Counted from the stretch's first letter, positions 43,814 to 53,153 are shown. The stretch: DNA of 64,000 nucleotides from Pseudolabrys sp. (GCA_022843325.1 JALHNV010000005.1:1-64000); one strand, 5' to 3'. Notes: generated by a model not told the origin, from the letters alone. Made by a program: numbers and translations.

Positions 43814-45919
43814 ATGATTCTCAAACCGGACCAGAACGTTTGGCGCACCGCGCCGGCGGCGCGGGCGGCCGTGCTGATAGATGGCGCCGAGTATTTCGCG
43901 GCGGCCCGCCAAGCGATGATCAAGGCCGAGCGTTCGATCATGATCGCCGGCTGGGATATTCACAGCAAGACGCGGCTGGTCGGCCCTTCGGGTGAAGCAG
44001 ATGACGGTTACCCGCCGCTATTCGCGGAATTTCTCGCCCGGTTGGTGGTCGAACGCCCACAACTCCAGATCAATCTGCTTCTCTGGGATTTTTCCGTCCT
44101 CTATACCGGCGAGCGCGATCCGTTCCCGACCTTGGCGCTGCGCTGGTCGACTCCGGACCAGATCAAATTCTGTCTCGACGACTGCGTGCCAATAGGCTCG
44201 TCGCAGCATCAGAAGCTGGTGGTGGTGGACGACAAGATCGCCTTCAGTGGCGGGCTGGACATCACCATGCGGCGCTGGGACACCGGCCGCCACGAGCTGG
44301 ACAATCCGTACCGCATCGATCCGGACGGAAAAGCCTATGAGCCGTTTCACGATGTGCAGATGGTGGTCGACGGCGAGGCGGCACAGGCGCTCGGCGAATT
44401 GCTGCGCGACCGCTGGGCCTGCGCCGCCTGCGAGACCGTGCGCGCTGTCAAAACCGAGGGCGATCCGTGGCCTGACCACGTGACGCCGGAGTTCACGGAT
44501 ATCGAGGTCGGCATCGCACGGACCCTGCCGACCTACGAAGGCCAAACCGACATCCGGGAAGTGCAGCGCCTGTTTCTTGACAGCATCGACGCCGCGGAAC
44601 GATCGATCTATATCGAAAACCAGTATCTCACGGTGGCAGCGGTCGCGGAGCGGTTGGCCCGGCGGTTGCGCGAAAAGCCCGAACTCGAAGTGTTGATCGT
44701 GGCGCCGAAGTCGCACGATTCGTGGCTGGAGGCGCACAGCATGCGCGCCGGCCGTATCGCCTTTACGCGCACGGTGAAGCAAGCCGGCGGCGACCGTTTC
44801 CACCTCGTCTATCCGAAGATTACCGATGGGGAGCGCAGCGCCGCCACCATGGTGCATGCCAAGGTGATGATCGTCGACGATACTTTCCTGCGCATCGGCT
44901 CGGCCAATCTCAACAATCGGTCCATGGGCACCGATACCGAATGCGACCTGATAATCGAGGCCAGCTCGGACAAGGAACGTGCCGGCATCGCCAATGTGCG
45001 CAACCGTTTGCTCGGCGACCACTGCGGCGCCAGCGCCGACGAGGTTGCCGCCGCACTGGAAAACGCGGGCGGGTCGCTGCTGACGGTGGCGAAAACGCTG
45101 AGCGCCAACGGCCACAGCCTCGCGCCGATCGAGGATACGTCGGAGGGCACCGAAGAACTGGACACCGTGTTCCAGAGTGTGGCCGATCCGGAAAAGCCGA
45201 TCGGCGCCGAAAAATTCGTCAGCAACATGACCGGCGGTATCGTGCCGGTCCGGCATATCTCCACCGTGGTCAAGGTGGTGCTGGCGGGGCTGGTTGTGTT
45301 GGCGCTGGCGCTGGTCTGGCGCTACGTGCCGCTGGCCCGGCCCGACGAGGTTCGCGAGGCCTTTGCGTCCATCAACGGCAACGCCGCGGCGCCGTTGATC
45401 GTGGTCGGCATTTTTATTGCCGCCGGCCTCGTGTTTTTTCCGGTGATGGTTTTGATCGCCGCAACGGCCGCCGCTTTCGGCCCGTGGCTCGGCTTTGCCT
45501 ACGCCACAGCAGGGGCGCTTGCCAGCGCGCTGGCGGCCTACGCCATCGGCCGGATGATCGGAAAACGGCCGCTGCGTAATTTCCTCGGACCGCGGCTCAA
45601 CCGCGTTCGCCAGCGTGTCGCCAAACGTGGCGTCATCACCATCGCTGCAGTGCGGCTGGTGCCGGTCGCACCGTTCACGGTGGTCAACCTGGTGGCCGGC
45701 GCCAGCGGCATCCGTGTTTTTGAGTACATGGCCGGCACCATGCTGGGCATGTTGCCGGGTCTCGTGATGATTTCGGCAGTCGGACATCAGATTGCCCGTA
45801 TCATGACGGCGCCGACCCCGACCGACTTCGCTTTGCTAGCCGCCGTGGTGACGGGCTGGATCGCCGTGTCGGTCGGCGTGCAGGCTCTCGTGTCGCGCTA
45901 CTCGACCGGCCAGGCGTGA
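43814..45919 (+). CDS. Phospholipase D-family enzyme fused to a VTT (SNARE-associated) membrane domain
   Basis: A 701-residue fusion. The N-terminal half has two HKD motifs: HQKLVVVDD (His132) and HAKVMIVDD (His348), with a following SANLNNRSMGTD, so a complete PLD active site of the cardiolipin-synthase type. The C-terminal part (about residues 490-695) has a helix and then a VTT/DedA-like domain (FPVMVLIAATAAAFGPWLGF and VRLVPVAPFTVVNLVAGAS). A lipid-modifying or cardiolipin-making role with lipid scrambling by VTT is plausible. The stop overlaps the EEP gene by 4 bases. Confidence 0.87.
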   Translation: MILKPDQNVWRTAPAARAAVLIDGAEYFAAARQAMIKAERSIMIAGWDIHSKTRLVGPSGEADDGYPPLFAEFLARLVVERPQLQINLLLWDFSVLYTGERDPFPTLALRWSTPDQIKFCLDDCVPIGSSQHQKLVVVDDKIAFSGGLDITMRRWDTGRHELDNPYRIDPDGKAYEPFHDVQMVVDGEAAQALGELLRDRWACAACETVRAVKTEGDPWPDHVTPEFTDIEVGIARTLPTYEGQTDIREVQRLFLDSIDAAERSIYIENQYLTVAAVAERLARRLREKPELEVLIVAPKSHDSWLEAHSMRAGRIAFTRTVKQAGGDRFHLVYPKITDGERSAATMVHAKVMIVDDTFLRIGSANLNNRSMGTDTECDLIIEASSDKERAGIANVRNRLLGDHCGASADEVAAALENAGGSLLTVAKTLSANGHSLAPIEDTSEGTEELDTVFQSVADPEKPIGAEKFVSNMTGGIVPVRHISTVVKVVLAGLVVLALALVWRYVPLARPDEVREAFASINGNAAAPLIVVGIFIAAGLVFFPVMVLIAATAAAFGPWLGFAYATAGALASALAAYAIGRMIGKRPLRNFLGPRLNRVRQRVAKRGVITIAAVRLVPVAPFTVVNLVAGASGIRVFEYMAGTMLGMLPGLVMISAVGHQIARIMTAPTPTDFALLAAVVTGWIAVSVGVQALVSRYSTGQA

Positions 45920-46692
45920 CGGTGACGGCCCCGCCGACCGTCCGGGTCATGACCTGGAATATTCACGGTGCCTTCGGACGCAATCCGCGTTTCGATCTGG
46001 CGCAGGTCATCAAGCTGATCCGCCGCTGGCACCCCGACGTCGTTGCGCTGCAGGAGGTCGACTCGCGGCGCTGCATCGACGGTGCCGCCAATCCGTTCGA
46101 ATTGCTGCCGGCGGCAATAGGCGTGCACGGCATCGGCGCCAAGGCGCTGACCACCAAAGACGGCGACTACGGGCAAATGCTGGTCAGCCGCTGGCCGATC
46201 GTGACGCATGAGGTGCGAGATATCTCGTTCGGCGAACGCGAGCCGCGGCGTGCCATCCGTGCCGAGGTCGATACGCCGTGCGGGCCCCTGACGGTCGTTG
46301 CAACGCATCTCGGCCTGAGCATCCGTGAGCGCCGCGATCAGGCGCGGGCGCTGATGCAACTGGCGGCGGGCGAGGGCCCCGCCGTGATCATCGGCGATTT
46401 CAACGACTGGTTCTGGCCGGGTTCTGTGCGGGCCGTGTTGTCCGGCGAATTTCCCGGGCGGACGACCAACCGGACCTTCCCATCATACTTCCCGCTGCTG
46501 CGCCTCGACCGGATTTATTGCCGGCCGCGCACGGCGCTGGTGCGCAGCTTCGTTGATCCGGCCGGAAAGGCGTTGTCAGACCACCTGCCGGTCATCGCCG
46601 ACATCGCGCTTGACGCTCACCAGGGCCGCTCCAGCGAATTGGTGACGTGTTCGCGGTCGGGCGAGGTAAAGCAGAGGCCAACGCACAAGTAG
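45916..46692 (+). CDS. Endonuclease/exonuclease/phosphatase-family protein (YbhP-like)
   Basis: A 258-residue EEP-fold metal-dependent phosphoesterase. Motifs: TWNIHGAFG, VVALQEVD, THLGLSIRERRDQ, IIGDFNDW and SDHLPVIADI. The GTG start overlaps the PLD stop (GTGA). In E. coli ybhP is next to the PLD-type cardiolipin synthase gene clsB (ybhO), so this pair mirrors that arrangement. The last 76 bases overlap the convergent cupin gene, adding a polar tail of about 24 residues beyond the fold. Confidence 0.85.
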   Translation: MTVTAPPTVRVMTWNIHGAFGRNPRFDLAQVIKLIRRWHPDVVALQEVDSRRCIDGAANPFELLPAAIGVHGIGAKALTTKDGDYGQMLVSRWPIVTHEVRDISFGEREPRRAIRAEVDTPCGPLTVVATHLGLSIRERRDQARALMQLAAGEGPAVIIGDFNDWFWPGSVRAVLSGEFPGRTTNRTFPSYFPLLRLDRIYCRPRTALVRSFVDPAGKALSDHLPVIADIALDAHQGRSSELVTCSRSGEVKQRPTHK

Positions 46693-47030
46693 GGCAACTC
46701 CGGGTGCGGGTTGTGGCCGCGGTGGAATTTGGCGATCGGCTCCGAATAGCAGTCACCGGCCGTGGCTTTGACCAGGACGCCCTCTTCGAAATGCGCCTCA
46801 AATTGGCCCTGGAGGCAGACGAAGAACGCCGCGCCGTTGTGGCAATGCCAGTTGGTGTAACCGCCGGGGACGATTTCGGCATTGTAGATTTGCACCTTGG
46901 CCTGCGCGTCACGCGGCAGCGACGCATAAAGCGTGTCGAGCAGCAGATTTCGGTGAAAGCCGTGGCCGGGGGGCACAAAGCCTTGCAGCTTCAGTTTCAG
47001 ATCCTTGTAATCGTCGGTGCGGGCGTCCAT
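46617..47030 (-). CDS. Cupin-domain protein
   Basis: A 137-residue single-domain cupin. The metal-binding motif is visible as GGYTNWHCHNGAAFFVCLQG, with His residues in HCH, and a second part in AKFHRGHNPHP. The enzymatic role is unknown. GGAG precedes the ATG at 47030. Its 3' end overlaps the EEP gene by 76 bases. A hairpin lies upstream that serves the csbD gene. Confidence 0.82.
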   Translation of the reverse strand: MDARTDDYKDLKLKLQGFVPPGHGFHRNLLLDTLYASLPRDAQAKVQIYNAEIVPGGYTNWHCHNGAAFFVCLQGQFEAHFEEGVLVKATAGDCYSEPIAKFHRGHNPHPELPYLCVGLCFTSPDREHVTNSLERPW

Positions 47031-47110
47031 GACATCGTCTCCATGCGGGAGATCGGATGCTAATACGCCGGAACGCGCGGCGTGAAGACGTCCTAGGGCG
47101 CGAACAGCAG

Positions 47111-47136
47111 AAAGCCCGGCACGCGGGCCGGGCTTT
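47111..47136 (-). terminator. Terminator hairpin after csbD
   Basis: AAAGCCCGGC (47111-47120) pairs perfectly with GCCGGGCTTT (47127-47136) around six bases, 24 bases beyond the csbD stop. The T tract on the minus strand is short, so it may be moderate in strength. Confidence 0.75.
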
Positions 47137-47160
47137 CAAGTTCCGCCGAACGTCCAACGA

Positions 47161-47343
47161 TCAATCGTTCACGGCGTCCTTGGCTGCGTCCTTCATGCCA
47201 CCGATGGTGTTCTGAACCTTGCCGGCAACCTGCTGGGCCTTGCCCTCGGTCTCAAGCTTGGCATCGCCGGTTACTTTGCCCGCGACTTCCTTGACCTTGC
47301 CCTTGGCCTGCTCGTAGCTGCCTTCAACGCGATCCTTGTTCAT
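47161..47343 (-). CDS. csbD: CsbD-family stress protein
   Basis: A 60-residue CsbD protein, MNKDRVEGSYEQAKGKVKEV, then AGKVTGD and GKAQQVAGKVQ, the usual Lys/Ala/Gly-rich pattern. It is a bacterial general-stress protein of unknown biochemical role. The ATG at 47343 is preceded by GAGGA with 6 bases spacing. A perfect EcfG promoter ends 40 bases upstream. It is the first of three leftward stress-type genes in a row. Confidence 0.93.
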   Translation of the reverse strand: MNKDRVEGSYEQAKGKVKEVAGKVTGDAKLETEGKAQQVAGKVQNTIGGMKDAAKDAVND

Positions 47344-47383
47344 GCAATTCCTCATCTTGTTGCTGCGGAGTGCTCACCAGGAC

Positions 47384-47408
47384 AACGCTTGCCAGCTTCG
47401 ACGGTTCC
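47384..47408 (-). promoter_or_regulatory. EcfG-type general-stress promoter of csbD
   Basis: On the minus strand GGAAC (47408-47404), 16 bases, then CGTT (47387-47384) match the EcfG consensus exactly. The ATG of csbD is 40 bases downstream. Confidence 0.75.
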
Positions 47409-47461
47409 GATCTGCTGTCAGCGCGGCCGGTTGTCAGCAAGACTTTCGACGGCGGCGCATG

Positions 47462-47492
47462 AAAAAAAACCCCGCGCCGTAGCGCGGGGTTT
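47462..47492 (-). terminator. Rho-independent terminator
   Basis: AAACCCCGCGC (47467-47477) pairs perfectly with GCGCGGGGTTT (47482-47492) around four bases. On the minus strand it is followed by a run of T, so it ends the leftward gene at 47515-47961. Confidence 0.92.
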
Positions 47493-47514
47493 GTCGTTCT
47501 CATATGAGACGGCG

Positions 47515-47961
47515 TTACTGCTTCTCGTTCATGCCGCCGCTGCGCGAGCCGGACGTGCCCTTTTCCGTACCAGCGTTCAGGCTGCCCGGGGGCGGACGAT
47601 CGGCACCCGACGGCGCTGCGCCGGTCGTGGAAGGCGTGCCCATCGTGGCAGAGGCCGGCGACTGCGAACCGCTCATCGAGCCGGCCGAGGTGCCGCTCTG
47701 CGCGGCCGCATTCGGGGAACTCGGCGGCGGATTTTCCGCGGTGTTCGGCCCCGTAATCGCGCTGTTACCTGGCATGCCGCCGGTACCGGCGGGCTGATTG
47801 CCGCTATTCGCGGGGGCGCCGGGTGAACCGGTCACGGCCCCGGCATTCAGATTGCTCGGCGACCCTGTTGCGGACTGCGGGCCGGCAGCATTCTGCGCGC
47901 TGGCGATCGACATGCCGGCAATGAGAGCTGCCGCAGCGGTCAATGTCGTAAGTGTCTTCAT
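47515..47961 (-). CDS. Secreted Ser/Pro/Gly-rich protein
   Basis: A 148-residue protein. A clear signal peptide (MKTLTTLTAAAALIAGMSIASA, cleavage near residue 22) is followed by a low-complexity mature chain rich in Ser, Pro, Gly, Ala and Asn with repeated GSP/TGS units and no Cys. It is probably disordered in the periplasm. AAGGAG precedes the ATG at 47961. An EcfG-like promoter lies 76 bases upstream and a strong terminator follows. No family recognised. Confidence 0.75.
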   Translation of the reverse strand: MKTLTTLTAAAALIAGMSIASAQNAAGPQSATGSPSNLNAGAVTGSPGAPANSGNQPAGTGGMPGNSAITGPNTAENPPPSSPNAAAQSGTSAGSMSGSQSPASATMGTPSTTGAAPSGADRPPPGSLNAGTEKGTSGSRSGGMNEKQ

Positions 47962-48036
47962 CGGGAGTTCTCCTTGGATGAGGGCCGCGTTCACTGCGGC
48001 TTGATATGCCGCGTGTGTCGCAGCAACTGGGGGGAC

Positions 48037-48062
48037 AACAGGCCAACAGGAACATACGTTCC
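48037..48062 (-). promoter_or_regulatory. EcfG-like promoter (one mismatch)
   Basis: On the minus strand GGAAC (48062-48058), 17 bases, then TGTT (48040-48037); consensus is CGTT. It is 75 bases before the secreted-protein ATG at 47961. The neighbours at 47384 and 48442 are exact matches, which supports it. Confidence 0.5.
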
Positions 48063-48108
48063 GGGAACTCACAGGGTTGTGCGCGAATGTTTCCCGGTTC
48101 GACGCGTG

Positions 48109-48414
48109 TTACTTCTGCTCACCGCTGTCGATGGTCGACGAACCTTTCATATCAGTCGCGTCTTTGCCGCTTGGTTCCGTGATCGGCTTATCGATATTTT
48201 CGCCGCGGCCTGGCTCAAGCTTGGTCGGGACGTTCTGACCGGTGGTCGCCGGTGACTTGCGTTCACCGGCATTCATCGGCGGCGCGATGATCTCGGCGGG
48301 AGCATTCTGATGCGCCGGCGGAGCGGGCTCCGGCGGCAGATTGGTTGTTTGGGCGGCGGCGAGATTGATGCCGAGCAGCAGTGCCGCCGTGGCGGTCGAG
48401 AGACGGATGATCAT
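48109..48414 (-). CDS. Small secreted Pro-rich protein
   Basis: A 101-residue protein with a signal peptide (MIIRLSTATAALLLGINLAAAQ, cleavage near residue 22) and a hydrophilic Pro/Glu/Lys-rich chain (LPPEPAPPAHQNAPAEI, EPGRGENIDKP). GAGGAG precedes the ATG. An exact EcfG promoter ends 27 bases upstream. Similar in style to the protein at 47515; both are probably stress-induced periplasmic proteins. No family recognised. Confidence 0.75.
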   Translation of the reverse strand: MIIRLSTATAALLLGINLAAAQTTNLPPEPAPPAHQNAPAEIIAPPMNAGERKSPATTGQNVPTKLEPGRGENIDKPITEPSGKDATDMKGSSTIDSGEQK

Positions 48415-48441
48415 GATGGCTCCTCGGGGTTGCTGAAGGAG

Positions 48442-48467
48442 AACGTTTGCCCCGACCTGCCGGTTCC
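48442..48467 (-). promoter_or_regulatory. EcfG-type general-stress promoter
   Basis: On the minus strand GGAAC (48467-48463), 17 bases, then CGTT (48445-48442) match the EcfG consensus exactly, 27 bases before the ATG at 48414. Confidence 0.75.
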
Positions 48468-48549
48468 GGCTCTCTGCTGCGACGGATTTACCGGCATTGC
48501 CTAACCGGAGCCGCCAAGGCACCCTGACCCGCTTGCAGGGGAGGGGCTG

Positions 48550-50157
<1,608 letters not shown>

Positions 50158-50158
50158 T

Positions 50159-50566
50159 CTAAACTCCACCGGTCGAAGTCATGGGCGTGTTCGCGGGCGT
50201 AGCCGCGTTTGCTCTCCGAAGGAGTATTTTATCCTCAGCGCTTTGTAACGATTCTTCTGCTTCGATTGCCTTCCGGAGACCAGCTTGAAAAATATACAAT
50301 CTCATCAAAGAACCGCAGAATAGAAAAACAAATCCTAGAGAGGCAGAAAAAATAAACTCGTGGGAAGTCATTTCCGAAAATGTTGGCAATCGCAGGTATT
50401 TTGCAGCGTATATAAATACCAATAACAACGAACCACATACAAACATAATGTTTGACGCGGGCTGTTTTGCGAACTCGGTCGTTTCTTGAAGGACGATTTT
50501 GAATTGTTGAAGCCGTCCTTCCAGACTTCCTGTTGTTGGCGTGACGTCTGTTGAGCTTTCTGACAA
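50159..50566 (-). CDS. AT-rich gene for a two-helix membrane protein
   Basis: A 135-residue protein with two membrane segments (NIMFVCGSLLLVFIYAAKY and FIFSASLGFVFLFCGSLMRLY) and a coiled, charged C-terminal part (LRKAIEAEESLQSAEDKILL). The start is a TTG with a perfect AGGAGG upstream. DNA from about 50220 to 50640 is visibly more A/T-rich than its surroundings, suggesting recent acquisition. Its stop is one base from the convergent mccB stop. No family recognised. Confidence 0.65.
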   Translation of the reverse strand: MSESSTDVTPTTGSLEGRLQQFKIVLQETTEFAKQPASNIMFVCGSLLLVFIYAAKYLRLPTFSEMTSHEFIFSASLGFVFLFCGSLMRLYIFQAGLRKAIEAEESLQSAEDKILLRRANAATPANTPMTSTGGV

Positions 50567-50790
50567 TTTTGCCTCCTCGCAACCACTATTGATGGTAGTT
50601 AAATAATATACAACCAAAATGGGTTGTCCAACGAATACAGATTTTATGTTGTTCGGCGATTGAGGCTGTTCAGGCGGGCCCTGCCGGCGAACTTAAGAGC
50701 CTTGGCGAAGTGAAAGGCGATAAGGTTCGGCGCATAGCGTTTGGTAATTTCCCTAATCGTTCCGAACACCCAACCACTGCGATTTCGCCG

Positions 50791-51009
50791 ATGCCCTCCA
50801 CCCCCAAAAAACCGCCCGGCCACGATTGGGAAGTCTTCATCCGCTATCTCGATGACGGCGAGGATGACAGCATGGCGGTCGAAAGCTGCTGGACGCCGGA
50901 GGAGGCGATCGCCAAAGCGCGCGAGGCGCTCAACGCCTATGCCAAGAGCGACGACGACAAGGATCAGTTCGAGGTGATGGCGGTGGTGCGGAGCGATGCG
51001 GAGATTTAG
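50791..51009 (+). CDS. Small hypothetical protein
   Basis: A 72-residue protein, MPSTPKKPPGHDWEVFIRYL onward, with WTPEEAIAKAREALNAY and ending VVRSDAEI. It is a compact mixed-charge protein with one clear helix. No strong ribosome site; a longer reading from 50710 is possible. I do not recognise a family. Confidence 0.5.
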   Translation: MPSTPKKPPGHDWEVFIRYLDDGEDDSMAVESCWTPEEAIAKAREALNAYAKSDDDKDQFEVMAVVRSDAEI

Positions 51010-51073
51010 GGCGGGCCGTTAGCTGCGATTCCGCACACTCTTCACCCCCCTCCAGGGGAGGGTAAACGCCGCG

Positions 51074-51409
51074 TCACGCCTTCTTTGCTTTTTTCTCCAC
51101 CGGCAGCTTTGCCGCCTTGCGCAGCGTCTCGTTGATGCGGCTCTGCCAGCCGCGGCCCGTGCCGCGATAATAAGCGATGACATCGGGATCGAGGCGAAGG
51201 CTCAATGCGCTTTTCGGTGCAGGTGATTTCGGGCGGCCGCGCGGCACGGGCGTGCCCCCGATGTGAAACGTACCGCGCGCAAAGTCTTCGTCGGTCAGTT
51301 CGGGGATTTCGTCATAGTCCGCCTGCGTGAGCACATAAGCATCAACCTTCTTCAAGTCGCTGCCCAAGCGCCGCGAGCGTTTCGCCGTAACGCTTTTTTT
51401 CCCGGCCAT
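51074..51409 (-). CDS. brnA: BrnA-type antitoxin
   Basis: A 111-residue protein. The C-terminal block (ALSLRLDPDVIAYYRGTGRG, then WQSRINETLRKAA) is the BrnA/DUF4415 ribbon-helix-helix that binds DNA and BrnT. The N-terminal part (DEIPELTDEDFARG) matches BrnA leaders. The 5' end overlaps brnT by 68 bases, a long overlap for this family. Confidence 0.85.
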   Translation of the reverse strand: MAGKKSVTAKRSRRLGSDLKKVDAYVLTQADYDEIPELTDEDFARGTFHIGGTPVPRGRPKSPAPKSALSLRLDPDVIAYYRGTGRGWQSRINETLRKAAKLPVEKKAKKA

Positions 51410-51647
51410 TTGTCTTCCTCATCGAAATTATGTGACGCGCTTCGCCGCGCTGCGTCCAGCAGATGATCAGCATTCGTCCGTTAAGGTAGCCGACGGTGTT
51501 GATGCGGAATTCGCCGTAGTCATGCCTCGCGTCCGGAATGTCATAGGTCTCGCCGTCAAACACCCGCGCGGCGTCGAGAAAGTCCAGCCCGCGCTCGCGC
51601 AACGTCCAGTCGCGTTTGGCCGGGTCGAATGTGATTTTCCACGGCAT
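51342..51647 (-). CDS. brnT: BrnT-type toxin
   Basis: A 101-residue RelE-like RNase toxin. Features are FDPAKRDWTLRERGLDFLDA, VFDGETYDIPDARHDYGE and the final RHIISMRKTNGREKKRY, matching BrnT. It cleaves mRNA when free of BrnA. The gene precedes its antitoxin, as usual for brnTA. A 10-base palindrome lies 5 bases upstream of the ATG. Confidence 0.88.
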   Translation of the reverse strand: MPWKITFDPAKRDWTLRERGLDFLDAARVFDGETYDIPDARHDYGEFRINTVGYLNGRMLIICWTQRGEARHIISMRKTNGREKKRYGETLAALGQRLEEG

Positions 51648-51651
51648 TTAA

Positions 51652-51661
51652 TGTATATACA
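51652..51661 (-). promoter_or_regulatory. Palindrome at the brnTA promoter
   Basis: TGTATATACA is a perfect 10-base palindrome directly before the brnT start. On the minus strand it includes TATACAT, a -10-like element. BrnA binding here would give autorepression. Inferred. Confidence 0.5.
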
Positions 51662-51726
51662 AAAAATGGCTTGGCAAGGGGCTTCACGTGGCGTTGTGGA
51701 ACGGATTCTGCCATAGAATGCCCCCC

Positions 51727-52419
51727 ATGAAACACACCTCCGCGCTCATCGTCGGCGCCGGCTCCGGGCTCTCGGCCGCGCTGGCGCGCGCCTTCGCCAA
51801 GGCCGGCATCAAGGTCGCGCTGGCGGCGCGCTCCGTTGCCAAGCTCGCAGAGTTCACCGACGCCACCGGCGCGCGCACGTTCGAATGCGATGCCGCGCAG
51901 GCCTATGACGTCGCCAAACTGTTCGGCGATCTCGATGCCGCCGGGCTGACGCCCGACGTCGTCGTCTACAATCCGAGCTACCGCGTGCGCGGGGCGTTCA
52001 TCGATCTCGATCCGGCCGAGGTCGAGAAGACTTTGGCCATCACCGCCTTCGGCGGCTTCCTGGTGGCGCAGCAGGCGGCCAAGCGCATGCTGCCGAAAGG
52101 CGCGGGCGCCATCCTGTTCACCGGCGCGTCGGCATCGGTGAAGGGCTACGCACAGTCGGCGCCATTCGCGATGGGCAAGTTCGCGCTGCGCGGGCTGTCG
52201 CAAAGCATGGCGCGCGAATTGTCGCAGCACGGCATCCATGTCTGCCATTTCGTCATCGACGGCGGCATAAGAAGCGCGCGCCGCGCCGAGCCCGCCGACA
52301 ACCCGGACTCGCTGCTGGACCCGGATGCGATCGCCGCGAGTTACCTGCACGTGCTGTCGCAGCCGCGCAGCGCCTGGACATCCGAGCTTGAATTGCGGCC
52401 ATGGGTGGAGAAATTCTGA
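51727..52419 (+). CDS. SDR-family protein with Phe in place of the catalytic Tyr
   Basis: A 230-residue short-chain dehydrogenase fold. The cofactor loop is VGAGSGLSAALA (degenerate from TGxxxGIG). Where the catalytic YxxxK is expected there is FAMGK in SAPFAMGKFALRG, so Tyr is replaced by Phe while Ser and Lys remain. VIDGGI follows, as in relatives I recall with the same Phe. Reductase activity is doubtful or needs another residue. The stop shares a base with the next gene's start (TGATG). Confidence 0.8.
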   Translation: MKHTSALIVGAGSGLSAALARAFAKAGIKVALAARSVAKLAEFTDATGARTFECDAAQAYDVAKLFGDLDAAGLTPDVVVYNPSYRVRGAFIDLDPAEVEKTLAITAFGGFLVAQQAAKRMLPKGAGAILFTGASASVKGYAQSAPFAMGKFALRGLSQSMARELSQHGIHVCHFVIDGGIRSARRAEPADNPDSLLDPDAIAASYLHVLSQPRSAWTSELELRPWVEKF

Positions 52420-53153
52420 TGCTGGTTTCCGACGATGCGCAACATCTGGCGCCGACCGGGACGCTGCGCGCCGGTGTGGTCGCTGCGCCGTCGGGCACGG
52501 CCTTCTTCTGCACCCGCAAGGGCCAGGGCGATGCCGAGGGCGTCACCGCCGAGCTGATGCGCGCATTTGCCGATACGTTGAAGGTGCCGCTGGCCTTGCA
52601 GGTCTACGACAATTCCGGCCAGGTCACCGAAGCGGTGGCCAGCGGCGAATGCGACATCGCCTTCATGCCGCGCGATCCCGCGCGCGAGGCCAAGGTCGAC
52701 TTCGGCCCGTCTTATTTCGTCATTGCCAGCACCTATCTGGTGCCGGCGGGCTCGACGATCCAGAGCCTCGACGAAGTCAACCGGTCCGGCGTGCGCATTG
52801 TCGGCATTTCCAACACGACCACGGTGCGGAGTGCCCGGCGGACCGCGCCGGAGGCCACCGTCGAGGAAGTTCCGAGCGTGGACCTGATGACCGAGATGGC
52901 GCGCAGCGGGAAAGGCGACGCCTTCGCGCTGACGCACGACTCGTTTGTCGGACTGCTGCCCGGTCTGCCCGGTGCGCGGGTTTTGCCCGGCCATTTCCAG
53001 CAGGTCGGTGTGGCGGTGGCGGTGCCGAAGGGCCGGCCCGAGGCGCTCAGGGCGGCCACGGCGCTGATGGAGCACGCCAAGCAATCGGGGCTGGTGCGGC
53101 ACGCTTTCGACAGCGCCGGCTTGCGCGATGCCGAGGTGGCGCCAGCAGTCTAG
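52419..53153 (+). CDS. Extracellular-type solute-binding protein (SBP family 3) without a signal peptide
   Basis: A 244-residue periplasmic-binding fold: GTLRAGVVAAPSGTAFFC, then GVTAELMRAFADTLKVPL and DIAFMPRDPAREAKVDFGPSY. These are hallmarks of amino-acid-type binding proteins. There is no hydrophobic signal at the N-terminus, so it may be cytoplasmic. The ATG at 52419 has GGAG 8 bases upstream and is coupled to the SDR stop. No ABC permease or ATPase gene is adjacent. The convergent gene overlaps its stop by 4 bases. Confidence 0.8.
   Translation: MLVSDDAQHLAPTGTLRAGVVAAPSGTAFFCTRKGQGDAEGVTAELMRAFADTLKVPLALQVYDNSGQVTEAVASGECDIAFMPRDPAREAKVDFGPSYFVIASTYLVPAGSTIQSLDEVNRSGVRIVGISNTTTVRSARRTAPEATVEEVPSVDLMTEMARSGKGDAFALTHDSFVGLLPGLPGARVLPGHFQQVGVAVAVPKGRPEALRAATALMEHAKQSGLVRHAFDSAGLRDAEVAPAV

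Noticed and set aside
47120..47144. GGAAC-N16-CGTG on the minus strand, near the EcfG consensus
   Set aside because: It lies inside the csbD terminator hairpin, has a mismatch in the -10, and is 90 bases from the cupin gene, so it is likely chance.
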